Source: CAYNRA01 sp046296415
GTDB taxonomy: Bacteria; Bacteroidota; Bacteroidia; Cytophagales; Spirosomataceae
Direction of reading: 5' to 3'
NCBI GenBank assembly: GCA_046296415.1
Contig: JBKBLN010000003.1
Coordinates: forward strand, 62,001 to 126,000
Length of the DNA: 64,000 nucleotides
The position numbers and the translations under genes were made by a program. Below, in pieces: positions 1-8,534 of this stretch (the first letter of the stretch is position 1; each line of letters begins with the position of its first letter). The notes under the pieces were generated by a model, which saw only the letters and a list, made by a program, of their open reading frames with translations, had not been told where the DNA came from and searched no databases.

Positions 1-489
1 GGCCGCAAGCAACATCACGCCAGGTCCTTTATCGTCCGATGCTGCCCGCGCAAATAAACGCCAATCTGGGTGGATTTCTCCTTGAAGTGCAGCAAGGTCG
101 ATGGTCTCCCACCTGCCTTGGCCAGTTGGTTGCTTGAGGACGGCTTGGTAAGGGCTCGGTTGATCCCATTCCGTTGGGTGGACAGCCTGCCCGTCGGCAT
201 GAAAATACATCATGACTGTAGGCGCCTGCTCCGATTTAGCTTTTTTCTCGAGCAATAATACCGGTTGCGTGGGCGTGGTCATTCGGGTTGAGGTAAATCC
301 CCGATTAGCAAAATTTTTCTCCACCCACTGAATATTAGCTTCCATATCGCGGGGAATCGCGGCATCACAGGGTAAGGATAGAAATTCCACCAATAGAGGC
401 AAGTGTTTTTTCCCTTGTTCCACTACCACTGGATTCCACTGAGCCGAAACAGAGGTGTGAAGAAAGATAAACCAGATCCAATTTCTCAT
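1..489 (-). CDS. M20-family metallopeptidase, N-terminal part (runs off the left edge)
   Basis: This is the first 163 codons of a minus-strand gene whose 3' end lies outside the window. The product opens with a hydrophobic leader (residues 1-17, ending VSAQ), so it is probably exported. Two M20 signatures are visible: an H-x-D pair in FHADGQ (H97, D99) and ASDDKGP at residues 150-156, whose Asp would bridge the two zinc ions. M20 enzymes cleave dipeptides or deacylate amino acids. The DDKGP form is typical of the dipeptidase/carnosinase branch. The dimerisation domain and remaining ligands are not seen, so the substrate is unknown. It is divergent from the esterase gene beginning at 561. Confidence 0.8.
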   Translation of the reverse strand, partial: MRNWIWFIFLHTSVSAQWNPVVVEQGKKHLPLLVEFLSLPCDAAIPRDMEANIQWVEKNFANRGFTSTRMTTPTQPVLLLEKKAKSEQAPTVMMYFHADGQAVHPTEWDQPSPYQAVLKQPTGQGRWETIDLAALQGEIHPDWRLFARAASDDKGPGVMLLAA

Positions 490-502
490 TTGATTGCTCG
501 AT

Positions 503-536
503 TTTGAATAGAAAGTTAAGGCTTTTCTTATCTTTG
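503..536 (+). promoter_or_regulatory. candidate Bacteroidota sigma-A promoter for the esterase gene
   Basis: A perfect -7 element TATCTTTG (529-536, consensus TAnnTTTG) is preceded by TTTG at 503-506. The spacing is 22 bases, slightly longer than the usual 19-21. It places the transcript start near 541, about 20 bases ahead of the ATG at 561. This argues against a translation start further upstream. Confidence 0.45.
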
Positions 537-560
537 TTTATAGTCAAATCCCTTTCCAAC

Positions 561-1451
561 ATGAAAAAAATTTTTCTCCTCTGTTGTATGACCTCCATTG
601 CTTGGGCACAAAAGACCATTCCATTATACCCGAAAGGAGCACCTGGCCTTAAGCCGAATGTAGTAGTTTCCGAAAAGGATATACAAACCAAGCCCGGGGA
701 TATCATGCTTTTGCAGAATATCACGGTTCCTACTTTAACAATTTATCATCCTACTGAAAAAAAATCAGACGCTGCTATCTTGGTTTTTCCCGGAGGAGGA
801 TATAGTATTTTAGCCATGGATCATGAAGGGTATGATATTGGAAAATGGTGGGCTTCAAACGGATACACGGCTATTGTCGTGAAGTACCGACTTCCCCAAG
901 ACGATCTATTCGAAAATGCCATGGAGGTTCCTCTTAAGGATGCCCAAGCCGCTATTGCCTACACTCGAAACCACGCAGAGGAGTTGGGTATTCATCCTTC
1001 TAAAATTGGCGTGATGGGATTTTCAGCCGGTGGCCACTTAGCTGCCATGGCCTCAAATAAATGGATGACCAGTGGGTCTCGTCCTGATTTTTCCATTCTG
1101 ATCTACCCCGTCATCACGTTAAGTAAAGAATTAGGCCATGGGGGGTCACGGGATAACCTATTGGGAGAGCATGCCAGTGATTCTCTGATTAAATCATGGA
1201 GCGGAGATCAACTAGTGGACCGAATGACCCCCCCAACCTTCCTTATTCATGCCACCGACGATTGGGTAAAAGTAGAAAATAGCTTGATGTATGCCTCGGC
1301 CTTACAACGCAATCAAGTGCCTTTTTCTCTTCATGTGTATCCTAGAGGTGGACATGGATTTGCTTTGAAAAAGAGAAATGGCGGGCCTATTGAATCTTGG
1401 ACTGACCGGCTCTTGGAATGGATGGTCGATCAGGTGGATACCATTAAATAA
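561..1451 (+). CDS. secreted alpha/beta-hydrolase esterase (acetyl-xylan-esterase-like)
   Basis: A 296-residue alpha/beta hydrolase of the BD-FAE/esterase group that hydrolyses carboxyl esters, often acetyl groups on plant polysaccharides or peptides. Residues 1-16 are a signal peptide (MKKIF...AWAQ). The oxyanion motif FPGGGY is at 76-81. The nucleophile elbow GFSAGG is at 153-158 (Ser155). A likely acid is Asp233 or Asp234 in ATDDW, and His265 sits in RGGHGF. I chose the ATG at 561 because the signal peptide starts there and a promoter -7 box lies just upstream. An in-frame ATG at 504 would sit inside that promoter. It stands alone; the substrate is not defined by its neighbours. Confidence 0.85.
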   Translation: MKKIFLLCCMTSIAWAQKTIPLYPKGAPGLKPNVVVSEKDIQTKPGDIMLLQNITVPTLTIYHPTEKKSDAAILVFPGGGYSILAMDHEGYDIGKWWASNGYTAIVVKYRLPQDDLFENAMEVPLKDAQAAIAYTRNHAEELGIHPSKIGVMGFSAGGHLAAMASNKWMTSGSRPDFSILIYPVITLSKELGHGGSRDNLLGEHASDSLIKSWSGDQLVDRMTPPTFLIHATDDWVKVENSLMYASALQRNQVPFSLHVYPRGGHGFALKKRNGGPIESWTDRLLEWMVDQVDTIK

Positions 1452-1478
1452 AACGAAGCATAGAAAATAAGGCAATTT

Positions 1479-1510
1479 ATTGGCCAAATCCTTCGGATCT
1501 TGTACTTTTA
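1479..1510 (+). promoter_or_regulatory. candidate promoter of the T9SS cargo gene
   Basis: TACTTTTA (1503-1510) matches TAnnTTTG at all but the last base, with ATTG (1479-1482) 20 bases upstream. The predicted transcript start, near 1515, nearly coincides with the first ATG. Translation may therefore begin at the next ATG codons (1527 or 1530). Confidence 0.35.
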
Positions 1511-1514
1511 AGAT

Positions 1515-2561
1515 ATGAACCGTGTAATGATGTATCATCAAAAGAAACTCATCTTATTAACGTGCTTGGCATGCTTTGGATTCTCAGGGCAAGCTCAAAT
1601 GGTCAATCTGGGTGATTTGTATGTAGGGCCCGATGCCAAAGTGGCGTTAAATACCCCCCTACAAAATCAAGGTCTTTGGGTAAATGAAGGCGAGACCGTT
1701 TTGTCGGCGGGATTAACCAATTCCGGCACATGGCAAGATCGGGGTCGAGTTCGCTTGGAAAGTAATCAAAATCAAGTTATTCAAGGCCATGTACCCATTC
1801 ATTATTTGGTTTTAAATTCGCCTGTTCAAGTAGAAGGCGAGTTACAGATTCTCCAAACACTTCACTTTCAACAAGGACACATTCAGGGTCCCGTACAATT
1901 TGGGGCGCATGCTGGGCATCTAGGTATGTCATCGGAAAGTCATGTGGTAGGTCAAGTAATCAAATTAGGAGAGACCCCTTTTTCATTCCCGGTTGGGGAT
2001 GGACTCGCGCTTCGTAGCCTTGAATTGGCCCCTTCGGCATCCCAGATGATGTCGGTGCAGGTTATGACACAGGATCCGGCTCAGTTGTCTAATCAGTTGG
2101 AGAAAGGCTTGTCTCAATTGGATTCTCAGCAATTTTGGTTAGTAAAATCTGATCACCCGAATGCCGAAGTCCAAACAAAGTATGATCCTGCCGATGCCAA
2201 AGCTCTGGCTACTTTGCAACAGGGTATTTGGCGAAAATCGGATGGTAAGATATCCATTACCACCCTACAAGGTTTGCCCCTTGCCATAGGAAACGCCTCA
2301 AGCTCCTATATGCGTCTGGGAGTTTGGCCCAATCCTTCTCAAGGTGAATTTTCTTTAAAACTAGAGGGTTTCAAGGAATCAAGTGATGTGACGGTGGAAG
2401 TAGTTTCTGCTGAAGGTCGCCGAATTTCAGTGTATCAGGGTTTGGTAAAAGACCTTCGCGGTACATACCAATTACCTCATCATTTGGTCACCTCACAGCT
2501 TACGATTCGGGTTTTGTATGAAGACTTTTGGTGGTCGGAAAAGCTAATTTATCAACCCTAA
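1515..2561 (+). CDS. secreted protein with type IX secretion C-terminal sorting domain
   Basis: A protein of up to 348 residues with an N-terminal leader (to about residue 28, ending SGQAQ). The middle is rich in short beta-strands with N/G turns and no recognisable catalytic domain. The last ~85 residues form a typical por secretion tail: a WPNPSQGEFSL start, then alternating strands, ending in EKLIYQP. Proteins of this build cross the outer membrane by the type IX system and stay on the surface or are released. The function of the body is unknown. The first ATG is at 1515, but 1527 or 1530 are equally good starts. Its TAA shares bases with the TAG of the convergent MFS gene. Confidence 0.75.
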   Translation: MNRVMMYHQKKLILLTCLACFGFSGQAQMVNLGDLYVGPDAKVALNTPLQNQGLWVNEGETVLSAGLTNSGTWQDRGRVRLESNQNQVIQGHVPIHYLVLNSPVQVEGELQILQTLHFQQGHIQGPVQFGAHAGHLGMSSESHVVGQVIKLGETPFSFPVGDGLALRSLELAPSASQMMSVQVMTQDPAQLSNQLEKGLSQLDSQQFWLVKSDHPNAEVQTKYDPADAKALATLQQGIWRKSDGKISITTLQGLPLAIGNASSSYMRLGVWPNPSQGEFSLKLEGFKESSDVTVEVVSAEGRRISVYQGLVKDLRGTYQLPHHLVTSQLTIRVLYEDFWWSEKLIYQP

Positions 2562-3745
2562 GTTTTGGCTTGAAAGGTTGACACAAAATAGACCGTGAAC
2601 AATAAAATGCCGATGGACAAATAGCCTACCCAATTGTAGTTTGCAAAGGTCCCATCGGCATTTTCGATTAAAATCAAACCGCTACCCGCAGAAGCCAACG
2701 ACTGTGCCCATAATTGAATGGAAGAATTGAGGGCCATAAAGCTTCCTCTTTGCTGAGGAGTTACCACATTAGAGACCATTGCCTGTACTGGGATCAATCG
2801 GCCATTGGAGAAAACAAAAAACAAAACCGCATAGCTTAACACCACATAAATCGAAGCACCTGCATCCAAATGGGTAATCAAAAAGACGGGGATCAATGAA
2901 AGCAGAGCGAATAATCGGAATATGGGTGGTTTCCCCTGTCGATCCGCCCATTTACCTATCAATGGTGATGTAATTAAGGTTGCTGCACCACCCACAAGAT
3001 AAATAAGGTATATATCCTCTTCTTTAAAACCCACATTAGCGACCAGCGAAGGTGCAATGTAGGGTATGATCATAAAATGCCCGAGCATGATAAGGCCGGT
3101 GAATTGTAGCGCTCTTCTTTGATTGGAATTTTGAAAAATTTGAACAAACACTTTCCAAGGCGATTGAACATCGTCCCGTATGTGTTGATTCATGGGGGGG
3201 ATGAACTGATAAAGAGCCCAGCTGATGAGGACACCCAATGCCGCAATCATCCAAAAGGGAGTATGCCAACTTCCCAACTGAGCTAGGTATAAACCTCCAG
3301 GTACTCCTACAACAGAAGCCATGGAGAAGGCGGTCATGATCACCCCCATGGCCGAAGCACGGCGCTCGTATGGGAAGGTATCAGCCACAATAGAAAGGAC
3401 TTGCGAGCCAATCATTCCTCCAAAAATACCGGCCACAATACGCGCCACTAACAAACCGGCAAAGGAAGGTGCTAAAGCACAGGCCGCCGTACCCAACGTA
3501 AAACCAATGTAGGCAAAAAGTAGCATTTTTTTGCGATCAAAACGATCGGCAAAAAAAGACAAACTAAAACCTGAGGCCCCTGCTGCAAATCCATACGACC
3601 CGACAAGATAGCCAAATTGGGCAGGCGAAAGATCAAATATTTGCATCAAAGAAGGTCCCAAAGGCATCAGGATCATAAAATCCACAATGTGGGTGAAATT
3701 GACACACGCCAATAAGAAAAGAAGTCGTTTTTCAGAAAATGTCAT
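2558..3745 (-). CDS. MFS transporter (AraJ-like drug/sugar efflux family)
   Basis: A 395-residue major facilitator with about 12 hydrophobic helices. The cytoplasmic loop between helices 2 and 3 carries the family motif as FADRFDRKK (about residues 65-73), and helix 5 has the antiporter-like motif around VVGVPGGLYLA. Such proteins export small molecules by proton antiport; the substrate cannot be read. It lies 13 bp downstream of the TlpA-like gene on the same strand, so the two are probably co-transcribed. The 3' end overlaps the convergent T9SS gene by 4 bp, with no room for a separate terminator. Confidence 0.85.
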   Translation of the reverse strand: MTFSEKRLLFLLACVNFTHIVDFMILMPLGPSLMQIFDLSPAQFGYLVGSYGFAAGASGFSLSFFADRFDRKKMLLFAYIGFTLGTAACALAPSFAGLLVARIVAGIFGGMIGSQVLSIVADTFPYERRASAMGVIMTAFSMASVVGVPGGLYLAQLGSWHTPFWMIAALGVLISWALYQFIPPMNQHIRDDVQSPWKVFVQIFQNSNQRRALQFTGLIMLGHFMIIPYIAPSLVANVGFKEEDIYLIYLVGGAATLITSPLIGKWADRQGKPPIFRLFALLSLIPVFLITHLDAGASIYVVLSYAVLFFVFSNGRLIPVQAMVSNVVTPQQRGSFMALNSSIQLWAQSLASAGSGLILIENADGTFANYNWVGYLSIGILLFTVYFVSTFQAKT

Positions 3746-3758
3746 GTAGCTGGCATGA

Positions 3759-4991
3759 CTACTCGGCCAAGAGCTGATCCATCAGCCGAGTAAAATCACT
3801 TTTAAATTTATCATAGTAAACCCCAGTTCCAGGGCCGGAAAAGCCGGTGTGAATTTCACGTACCATTCCTTTTTTATCAATCACAATCAACGTAGGAAAC
3901 GAGAGTACTTTTTCCAAAGCAGGTAGGGAAGCCGCTGCCACTGATTTATCGTTGGTACCAGCCAAGAGAACCTCGTACTGAATACCAAAACGTTCCTTCA
4001 TCCGGTCGAGTTTCGGGTAGGCAAAGGAAGGATCTGTGCTTTTCTCATAAGCCAAACCAATGATCTCGAGACCGCGCTTTTTATTTTTTTGGTAATAAGG
4101 CGCTAGAAAGCGACTTTCATCCATACAGTTTGGACACCAAGACCCCATGATTTGAACCAAGACAACTTTCCCTCGGTAGGCAGGATCCTTCAAAGAAATT
4201 GTTTTTCCTTGGGTGTTTTTAAACGAAAAGTCGAGAGATGAATACCCTGGTTTTAGAAATGTTAAGGTGGTAGGATCTGGCAGAGCCGCCGACGGATTCC
4301 AGGTAGCCTCCCACTTTTCTGTATAGGTAAACGCTGCACAAAAAGTCCCTCCAGTCAATTGCTTTGGCCCGACCTTGGCTTTGAAAAGGAAAACATGATT
4401 TCCATCAAAGCAAGATAAAAATAGCGAATCTCCAACGACTTGTCCTGCCAAATAACGGTAGTCGCCGGTGGTGGTTAAAAAGGTAGCTTGCACGTCCGAT
4501 CCTTTTTGCTTGAAAATCCCGACAGCGGGATATAAAATTTTCCCGGTGGCATCGGTAAATTTGACGTCATAAGTGCCAGCAAAATCGGGAGGTGTAGAAT
4601 TGACTGGGCTAAATCTCGGCAAATTACCTTTCACCGCCTTTAAAGGAGCCGACCGAAGGGCTAAACTACCTGTCTTTCGGTTTAATTTTCCTGTCATGCG
4701 ATCTCCCTCTACCTTAACCACAATCGTCGCATCAAAAATCTCCATAGGAATATGTAATGAATCTCCAACAAACACAGGAGTATCCAATTCCAGCCTTTCC
4801 TCCCCATTGATCGCCCAGGCCTTCCATGGTTTGGATTGGGTGGATACTTCTAACTGGAAAGGTAAAGGACCAGCCACCGTTGGGATTTCAGCTCTCCAAA
4901 TACCAGAAATCGATGTATTTTGTCCAAAAATGAGTTGAGAACTACAGAACAAAAAAAACAGAGGAAGGATGCGTTTTGCGGAGTAGATCAT
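3759..4991 (-). CDS. TlpA-like periplasmic thioredoxin-fold protein with N-terminal beta domain
   Basis: 410 residues. A signal peptide (1-23, ending IFGQ) is followed by about 220 residues of beta-rich sequence seen in many Bacteroidota TlpA proteins. The C-terminal redoxin domain (about 250-405) has the active site WCPNC at 285-289. The cis-proline is in LSFPTLIVID. The expected role is thiol-disulfide exchange in the periplasm, for example reducing cytochrome c apoproteins or other client cysteines; the client is unknown. It is divergent from rsmH, with start codons about 60 bp apart, so the two promoters must overlap. It is probably the first gene of an operon with the MFS transporter. 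Confidence 0.8.
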   Translation of the reverse strand: MIYSAKRILPLFFLFCSSQLIFGQNTSISGIWRAEIPTVAGPLPFQLEVSTQSKPWKAWAINGEERLELDTPVFVGDSLHIPMEIFDATIVVKVEGDRMTGKLNRKTGSLALRSAPLKAVKGNLPRFSPVNSTPPDFAGTYDVKFTDATGKILYPAVGIFKQKGSDVQATFLTTTGDYRYLAGQVVGDSLFLSCFDGNHVFLFKAKVGPKQLTGGTFCAAFTYTEKWEATWNPSAALPDPTTLTFLKPGYSSLDFSFKNTQGKTISLKDPAYRGKVVLVQIMGSWCPNCMDESRFLAPYYQKNKKRGLEIIGLAYEKSTDPSFAYPKLDRMKERFGIQYEVLLAGTNDKSVAAASLPALEKVLSFPTLIVIDKKGMVREIHTGFSGPGTGVYYDKFKSDFTRLMDQLLAE

Positions 4992-5021
4992 GGGAGAATC
5001 CGGCGTTTTGTATTAATTTTG
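4991..5021 (+). promoter_or_regulatory. candidate promoter for rsmH-ftsL-ftsI
   Basis: A perfect -7 element TAATTTTG lies at 5014-5021. The -33 region 19 bases upstream (TGGG, 4991-4994) is poor. The transcript would start near 5026, some 25 bases before the TTG start of rsmH. Confidence 0.35.
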
Positions 5022-5051
5022 TAAAGTAAGAAAGTTAAGAAAAAGTTCAAA

Positions 5052-5972
5052 TTGGAAACAAAAGATCCCGTATATCATCGCCCTGTCATGTTGTCTGAAT
5101 GCTTGGAAGGCTTAGCCCTCCGTCCAGACGGCGTGTATGTGGATGTAACCTTCGGAGGCGGGGGACATTCCAAAGCCATTCTTGAAAAATTGACCTCTGG
5201 TCGCTTATTTGGATTTGATCAAGATCCTGATGCTTTCGAACAAAGCAAAGCCATTACTCACCCGGGGTTTACGTTGATTCGGGCTAACTTTCGATTTATC
5301 CGACAATATTTGAGGGTCCATGGAATCCAACAAGTTGATGGCATCTTGGCCGACCTTGGAATTTCCTCACATCAAATCGACACCCCCGAACGGGGCTTTT
5401 CGACCCGATTTGATGGTGCCCTGGACATGCGCATGAATCCCACGGTAGGAATTAGCGCTCGGGATCTCTTGGCCGAGGCGTCTGCCGAAGAATTGCACCG
5501 GTATCTTGGCATGTATGGTGAAATTAAAAATGCTAAGACAGTTGCTCAAGCGCTGGTTTCAGCTCGATCTGCACGGCCTTTGGAGACTATTGGAGAACTT
5601 AAAAATGTTCTTCAGCCACTGGCCCCAAGGGGAAAGGAATTTAAATTCTTCGCTCAGGTTTTTCAGGCACTCCGCATCGTTGTCAACGAAGAGATGGCTG
5701 TCTTGGAAGAATTCCTACAGCAAGTACCCACCCTACTGAAACCAGGTGGCCGATTGGTTGTGATGTCGTATCACTCTTTGGAGGATCGGCCCGTCAAAAA
5801 TTTCATTCGCAGTGGGAAGTTTTTTGGCGAAGTAGAGAAAGACTTTTTCGGAAATGAAATCAAACCCCTACGGGCCATCAACCGGAAGGCGATTGAGGCC
5901 ACTCCACACGAAATTGCAATAAACCCACGCGCTCGAAGTGCGAAATTACGAATAGCAGAACCCAATGTGTAA
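5052..5972 (+). CDS. rsmH: 16S rRNA (cytosine-1402-N4)-methyltransferase RsmH
   Basis: 306 residues, normal for the family. RsmH (MraW) uses S-adenosylmethionine to methylate N4 of C1402 in the 16S rRNA P-site. Visible family motifs are YHRPVML near the N-terminus, the SAM-binding VDVTFGGGGHS (30-40), GFDQDPDA (54-61), and DGILADLGISSHQID. The start is a TTG at 5052. The first in-frame ATG (codon 13) would delete the conserved H-R-P-V segment, so TTG is preferred. The gene opens the cell-division block, 5 bp ahead of ftsL. mraZ, usually immediately upstream, is missing here. Confidence 0.95.
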   Translation: METKDPVYHRPVMLSECLEGLALRPDGVYVDVTFGGGGHSKAILEKLTSGRLFGFDQDPDAFEQSKAITHPGFTLIRANFRFIRQYLRVHGIQQVDGILADLGISSHQIDTPERGFSTRFDGALDMRMNPTVGISARDLLAEASAEELHRYLGMYGEIKNAKTVAQALVSARSARPLETIGELKNVLQPLAPRGKEFKFFAQVFQALRIVVNEEMAVLEEFLQQVPTLLKPGGRLVVMSYHSLEDRPVKNFIRSGKFFGEVEKDFFGNEIKPLRAINRKAIEATPHEIAINPRARSAKLRIAEPNV

Positions 5973-5977
5973 GTCCT

Positions 5978-6349
5978 ATGCCGAATAATCGACGGGGTTA
6001 CACAGCCCCTAAAAATCAAAAAGTTCCGTGGATTAAAGATTGGTTGAAGACCATCCGCCCCACCCTACCCACCTTTTCGCTGGGTACTGAACTCCCTCTG
6101 TCGTTCTTGCTACGGTTCTTTTGGATCGCCTTCTTGGGTGTGATCTATATCTATTTTCAGCATCGACATGACAACCTCATTCGAGAGGTCATTGTCAAAA
6201 GAAAAGAAATGGAGGAGGTACGAGCGAGTTACATCACGCAACAGGCTCGATTCATGTACGATAGCAAGCAGTCAGAAGTTCGAAAAAGGTTGGAAGATGC
6301 TAAATTAAGTACCAACTTAGAACCTCCCACCAAAATACAAGTCCCGTAA
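5978..6349 (+). CDS. ftsL: FtsL-like division protein
   Basis: 123 residues, single-pass bitopic membrane protein. A basic cytoplasmic tail (about 1-42) is followed by one hydrophobic segment (about 43-60) and a short, charged, coiled-coil-prone region (about 65-105) with an E/K/R pattern. Sequence similarity in FtsL proteins is weak. The call rests on topology, size and its position between rsmH and ftsI. FtsL bridges FtsB and the FtsQ/FtsW/FtsI septal complex. It is 5 bp after rsmH and 15 bp before ftsI. Confidence 0.75.
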   Translation: MPNNRRGYTAPKNQKVPWIKDWLKTIRPTLPTFSLGTELPLSFLLRFFWIAFLGVIYIYFQHRHDNLIREVIVKRKEMEEVRASYITQQARFMYDSKQSEVRKRLEDAKLSTNLEPPTKIQVP

Positions 6350-6364
6350 CTTTCCTACTGATTT

Positions 6365-8488
6365 ATGTCTCAAGCCACGACCGAACGTCGACTCCCGATT
6401 CGCGATGAGCTAATCAAGAACTCAAAACGCACCTTCGTCCTCTTTTGTATTTTGGCTAGTATTATCCTAGTCAAGATTCTTTGGATTCAATGGGTCAGCA
6501 AAGAAGAACTCTTGAGCCAAACCCGAAAAGATGTCTATGTTACGGAAACCATTCCGGCCACTCGAGGAAATATTTTGGCTCGGGATGGACGTAGCCTGTT
6601 GGCCACCTCCATTCCAAAATACCAAGTAGCCATTGACCCTCAACAAGCGTCTGATGAGCTATTCAAAAAGGCTGCTCCCAAATTAGCTAGGCAATTGGCC
6701 CGCTTTTTCGGTGACCGGTCCTCGACAGAATATGTAGAACTTCTGACCAGCGCTCGGGCAGAAGGCAAGATCCAGTATCTTCCTTTGGGAAATCGGCTAG
6801 TCGATCACTTGGAGCGTGATAGTTTACGGAAATTTGAACTTTTCAAAGAACCTAAACTCAAAGGAGGGGGAATTTTTGACCGGCGGGAAGTTCGTTTCAT
6901 GCCCTTTGATAATATGGCCTCTCGAACCATCGGGCGACTCGACCCCAAAACCAATCGTAAGGGAGAATTTGGAATTGAATACAGCTTTAACTCCATCCTG
7001 ACGGGAGTGGATGGACGAGGAGAATTTCAAAAAATTTCTGGAGGTTATCTCAAACCTCTTGACCCAGACCGAGATACTAAACCTATTGCCGGGCAAGATG
7101 TGGTCACTACATTGGATGTTAACTTTCAAGATATAGTAGAAAGTGCCCTCTACAAGCAAGTGGTAGCCAAAGGGGCCCGATATGGCGCAGCGGTAGTCAT
7201 GGAAATCGCGACCGGCGAGATTAGGGCCATCTCCAACTTAAGTCGACGGGGAGCTCCTGGGGCGTATCGGTATGTGGAGGACGAAAACTATGTCATTCGA
7301 GGTGGGACAGATCCTGGCTCTACCTTCAAACTAGCTACCATGGCGGCACTTTTGGAAAAAGCTAAGTTGGACCCAAATTCCTTTGCAGTCGACTGCCCTG
7401 GGCATGTGGATCACCGGGGGATTCGCTTGGAGTGTTCAAAAAAGCATGGTCCCCAAACCGTGCAACAAGTCATGGAAAGCTCCTGTAATGTTGGCATCTA
7501 TCGGCTGATGCAAAAACACTTTGGATTTGAGCGGTCTAGTGAATTTTTTGATTATCTACAGACGTTTCGCCTCGATCAACCCCTTGGATTTCAATTAAAA
7601 GGAGAGACAACGCCGATCATCAAAAACAAACGTTCCGAAACATTTAGCCATACCACCATTCCTTGGATGGCGATTGGATATGAGTCTCGACTTACCCCAC
7701 TCCAGATGTTGGCGTTCTACAACGCCATTGCCAACCAAGGGAAATGGGTACAGCCAATCATTGTGAAAGAAATTCGGGAAACCGACCAGATAATCAAAAC
7801 CTTCGAAGCAAATAAAATTCCAAAGCCCATTGTCTCCGAACAGACCGTTAAAGTCTTGCATGCCATGTTGCGTGGCGTGGTTGTGCGAGGCACGGCTGAA
7901 GGAATCAAAGATGGGGCATGTGCTGTGGCTGGGAAAACAGGGACATCACAAAAAAGGCTTGGCAATGGATACCAAAAAGGCTTATATTATACTGCATTCA
8001 TGGGCTTTTTCCCAGCCAATGACCCCAAGTATTCGTGTGCCATTATCATTGATGAACCCCAAGGATATAACTATTATGCCGCCGATGTCGCAGCCCCTGT
8101 GTTTCGAGAAATCGTAGATCAAATTTATTCGTTTGACTTGGACATCCACCCAATCAAAAAAATAACTGGTAATCCCTCTTCCAATTGGCTAAAAAATCAA
8201 TCTATCCAAGGGTATGCATCGGATCTACGGACATTGGCCGAAACCTGGAACGTAGAGGACGTTCCGGGTGAAATGGGAATATATCAACGAAATGGTTCTC
8301 AAAAATGGGGGAAATGGGAGTTCTCCGAAAACGCTCCTATACTTAAAGGTATGGTTTTGCGAGACGCATTAGCTTTGCTAGAAAATCAAGGATTTCGGGT
8401 TACTTTTGAAGGCATCGGCCGGGTAGTTGGTTATCGGCGAGTGACAAGCCGACACATTCACTTGCAATTAAATCCTCAAGCCCGCTGA
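6365..8488 (+). CDS. ftsI: Penicillin-binding protein FtsI (septal transpeptidase) with C-terminal PASTA domain
   Basis: 707 residues. A short cytoplasmic tail and one membrane segment (about 24-46) lead into the PBP dimerisation domain (about 55-230) and the transpeptidase domain (about 245-590). The active site is complete: STFK at 319-322 (acylated Ser319), SCN at 373-375 and KTGT at 524-527. A single PASTA module occupies about residues 655-705. It crosslinks septal peptidoglycan and is the target of beta-lactams. In most relatives murE follows directly. Here a polyprenyl synthase gene follows after 46 bp. Confidence 0.95.
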   Translation: MSQATTERRLPIRDELIKNSKRTFVLFCILASIILVKILWIQWVSKEELLSQTRKDVYVTETIPATRGNILARDGRSLLATSIPKYQVAIDPQQASDELFKKAAPKLARQLARFFGDRSSTEYVELLTSARAEGKIQYLPLGNRLVDHLERDSLRKFELFKEPKLKGGGIFDRREVRFMPFDNMASRTIGRLDPKTNRKGEFGIEYSFNSILTGVDGRGEFQKISGGYLKPLDPDRDTKPIAGQDVVTTLDVNFQDIVESALYKQVVAKGARYGAAVVMEIATGEIRAISNLSRRGAPGAYRYVEDENYVIRGGTDPGSTFKLATMAALLEKAKLDPNSFAVDCPGHVDHRGIRLECSKKHGPQTVQQVMESSCNVGIYRLMQKHFGFERSSEFFDYLQTFRLDQPLGFQLKGETTPIIKNKRSETFSHTTIPWMAIGYESRLTPLQMLAFYNAIANQGKWVQPIIVKEIRETDQIIKTFEANKIPKPIVSEQTVKVLHAMLRGVVVRGTAEGIKDGACAVAGKTGTSQKRLGNGYQKGLYYTAFMGFFPANDPKYSCAIIIDEPQGYNYYAADVAAPVFREIVDQIYSFDLDIHPIKKITGNPSSNWLKNQSIQGYASDLRTLAETWNVEDVPGEMGIYQRNGSQKWGKWEFSENAPILKGMVLRDALALLENQGFRVTFEGIGRVVGYRRVTSRHIHLQLNPQAR

Positions 8489-8534
8489 ACCGAAAACCCA
8501 GTTCGGAAGTTAACCCACTAAAGAAAGTAAACGC

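Noticed and set aside
8489..8520. Short CCGAA/TTCGG inverted repeat between ftsI and the prenyl synthase gene
   Set aside because: Five base pairs with no T-tract; too weak to call a terminator.
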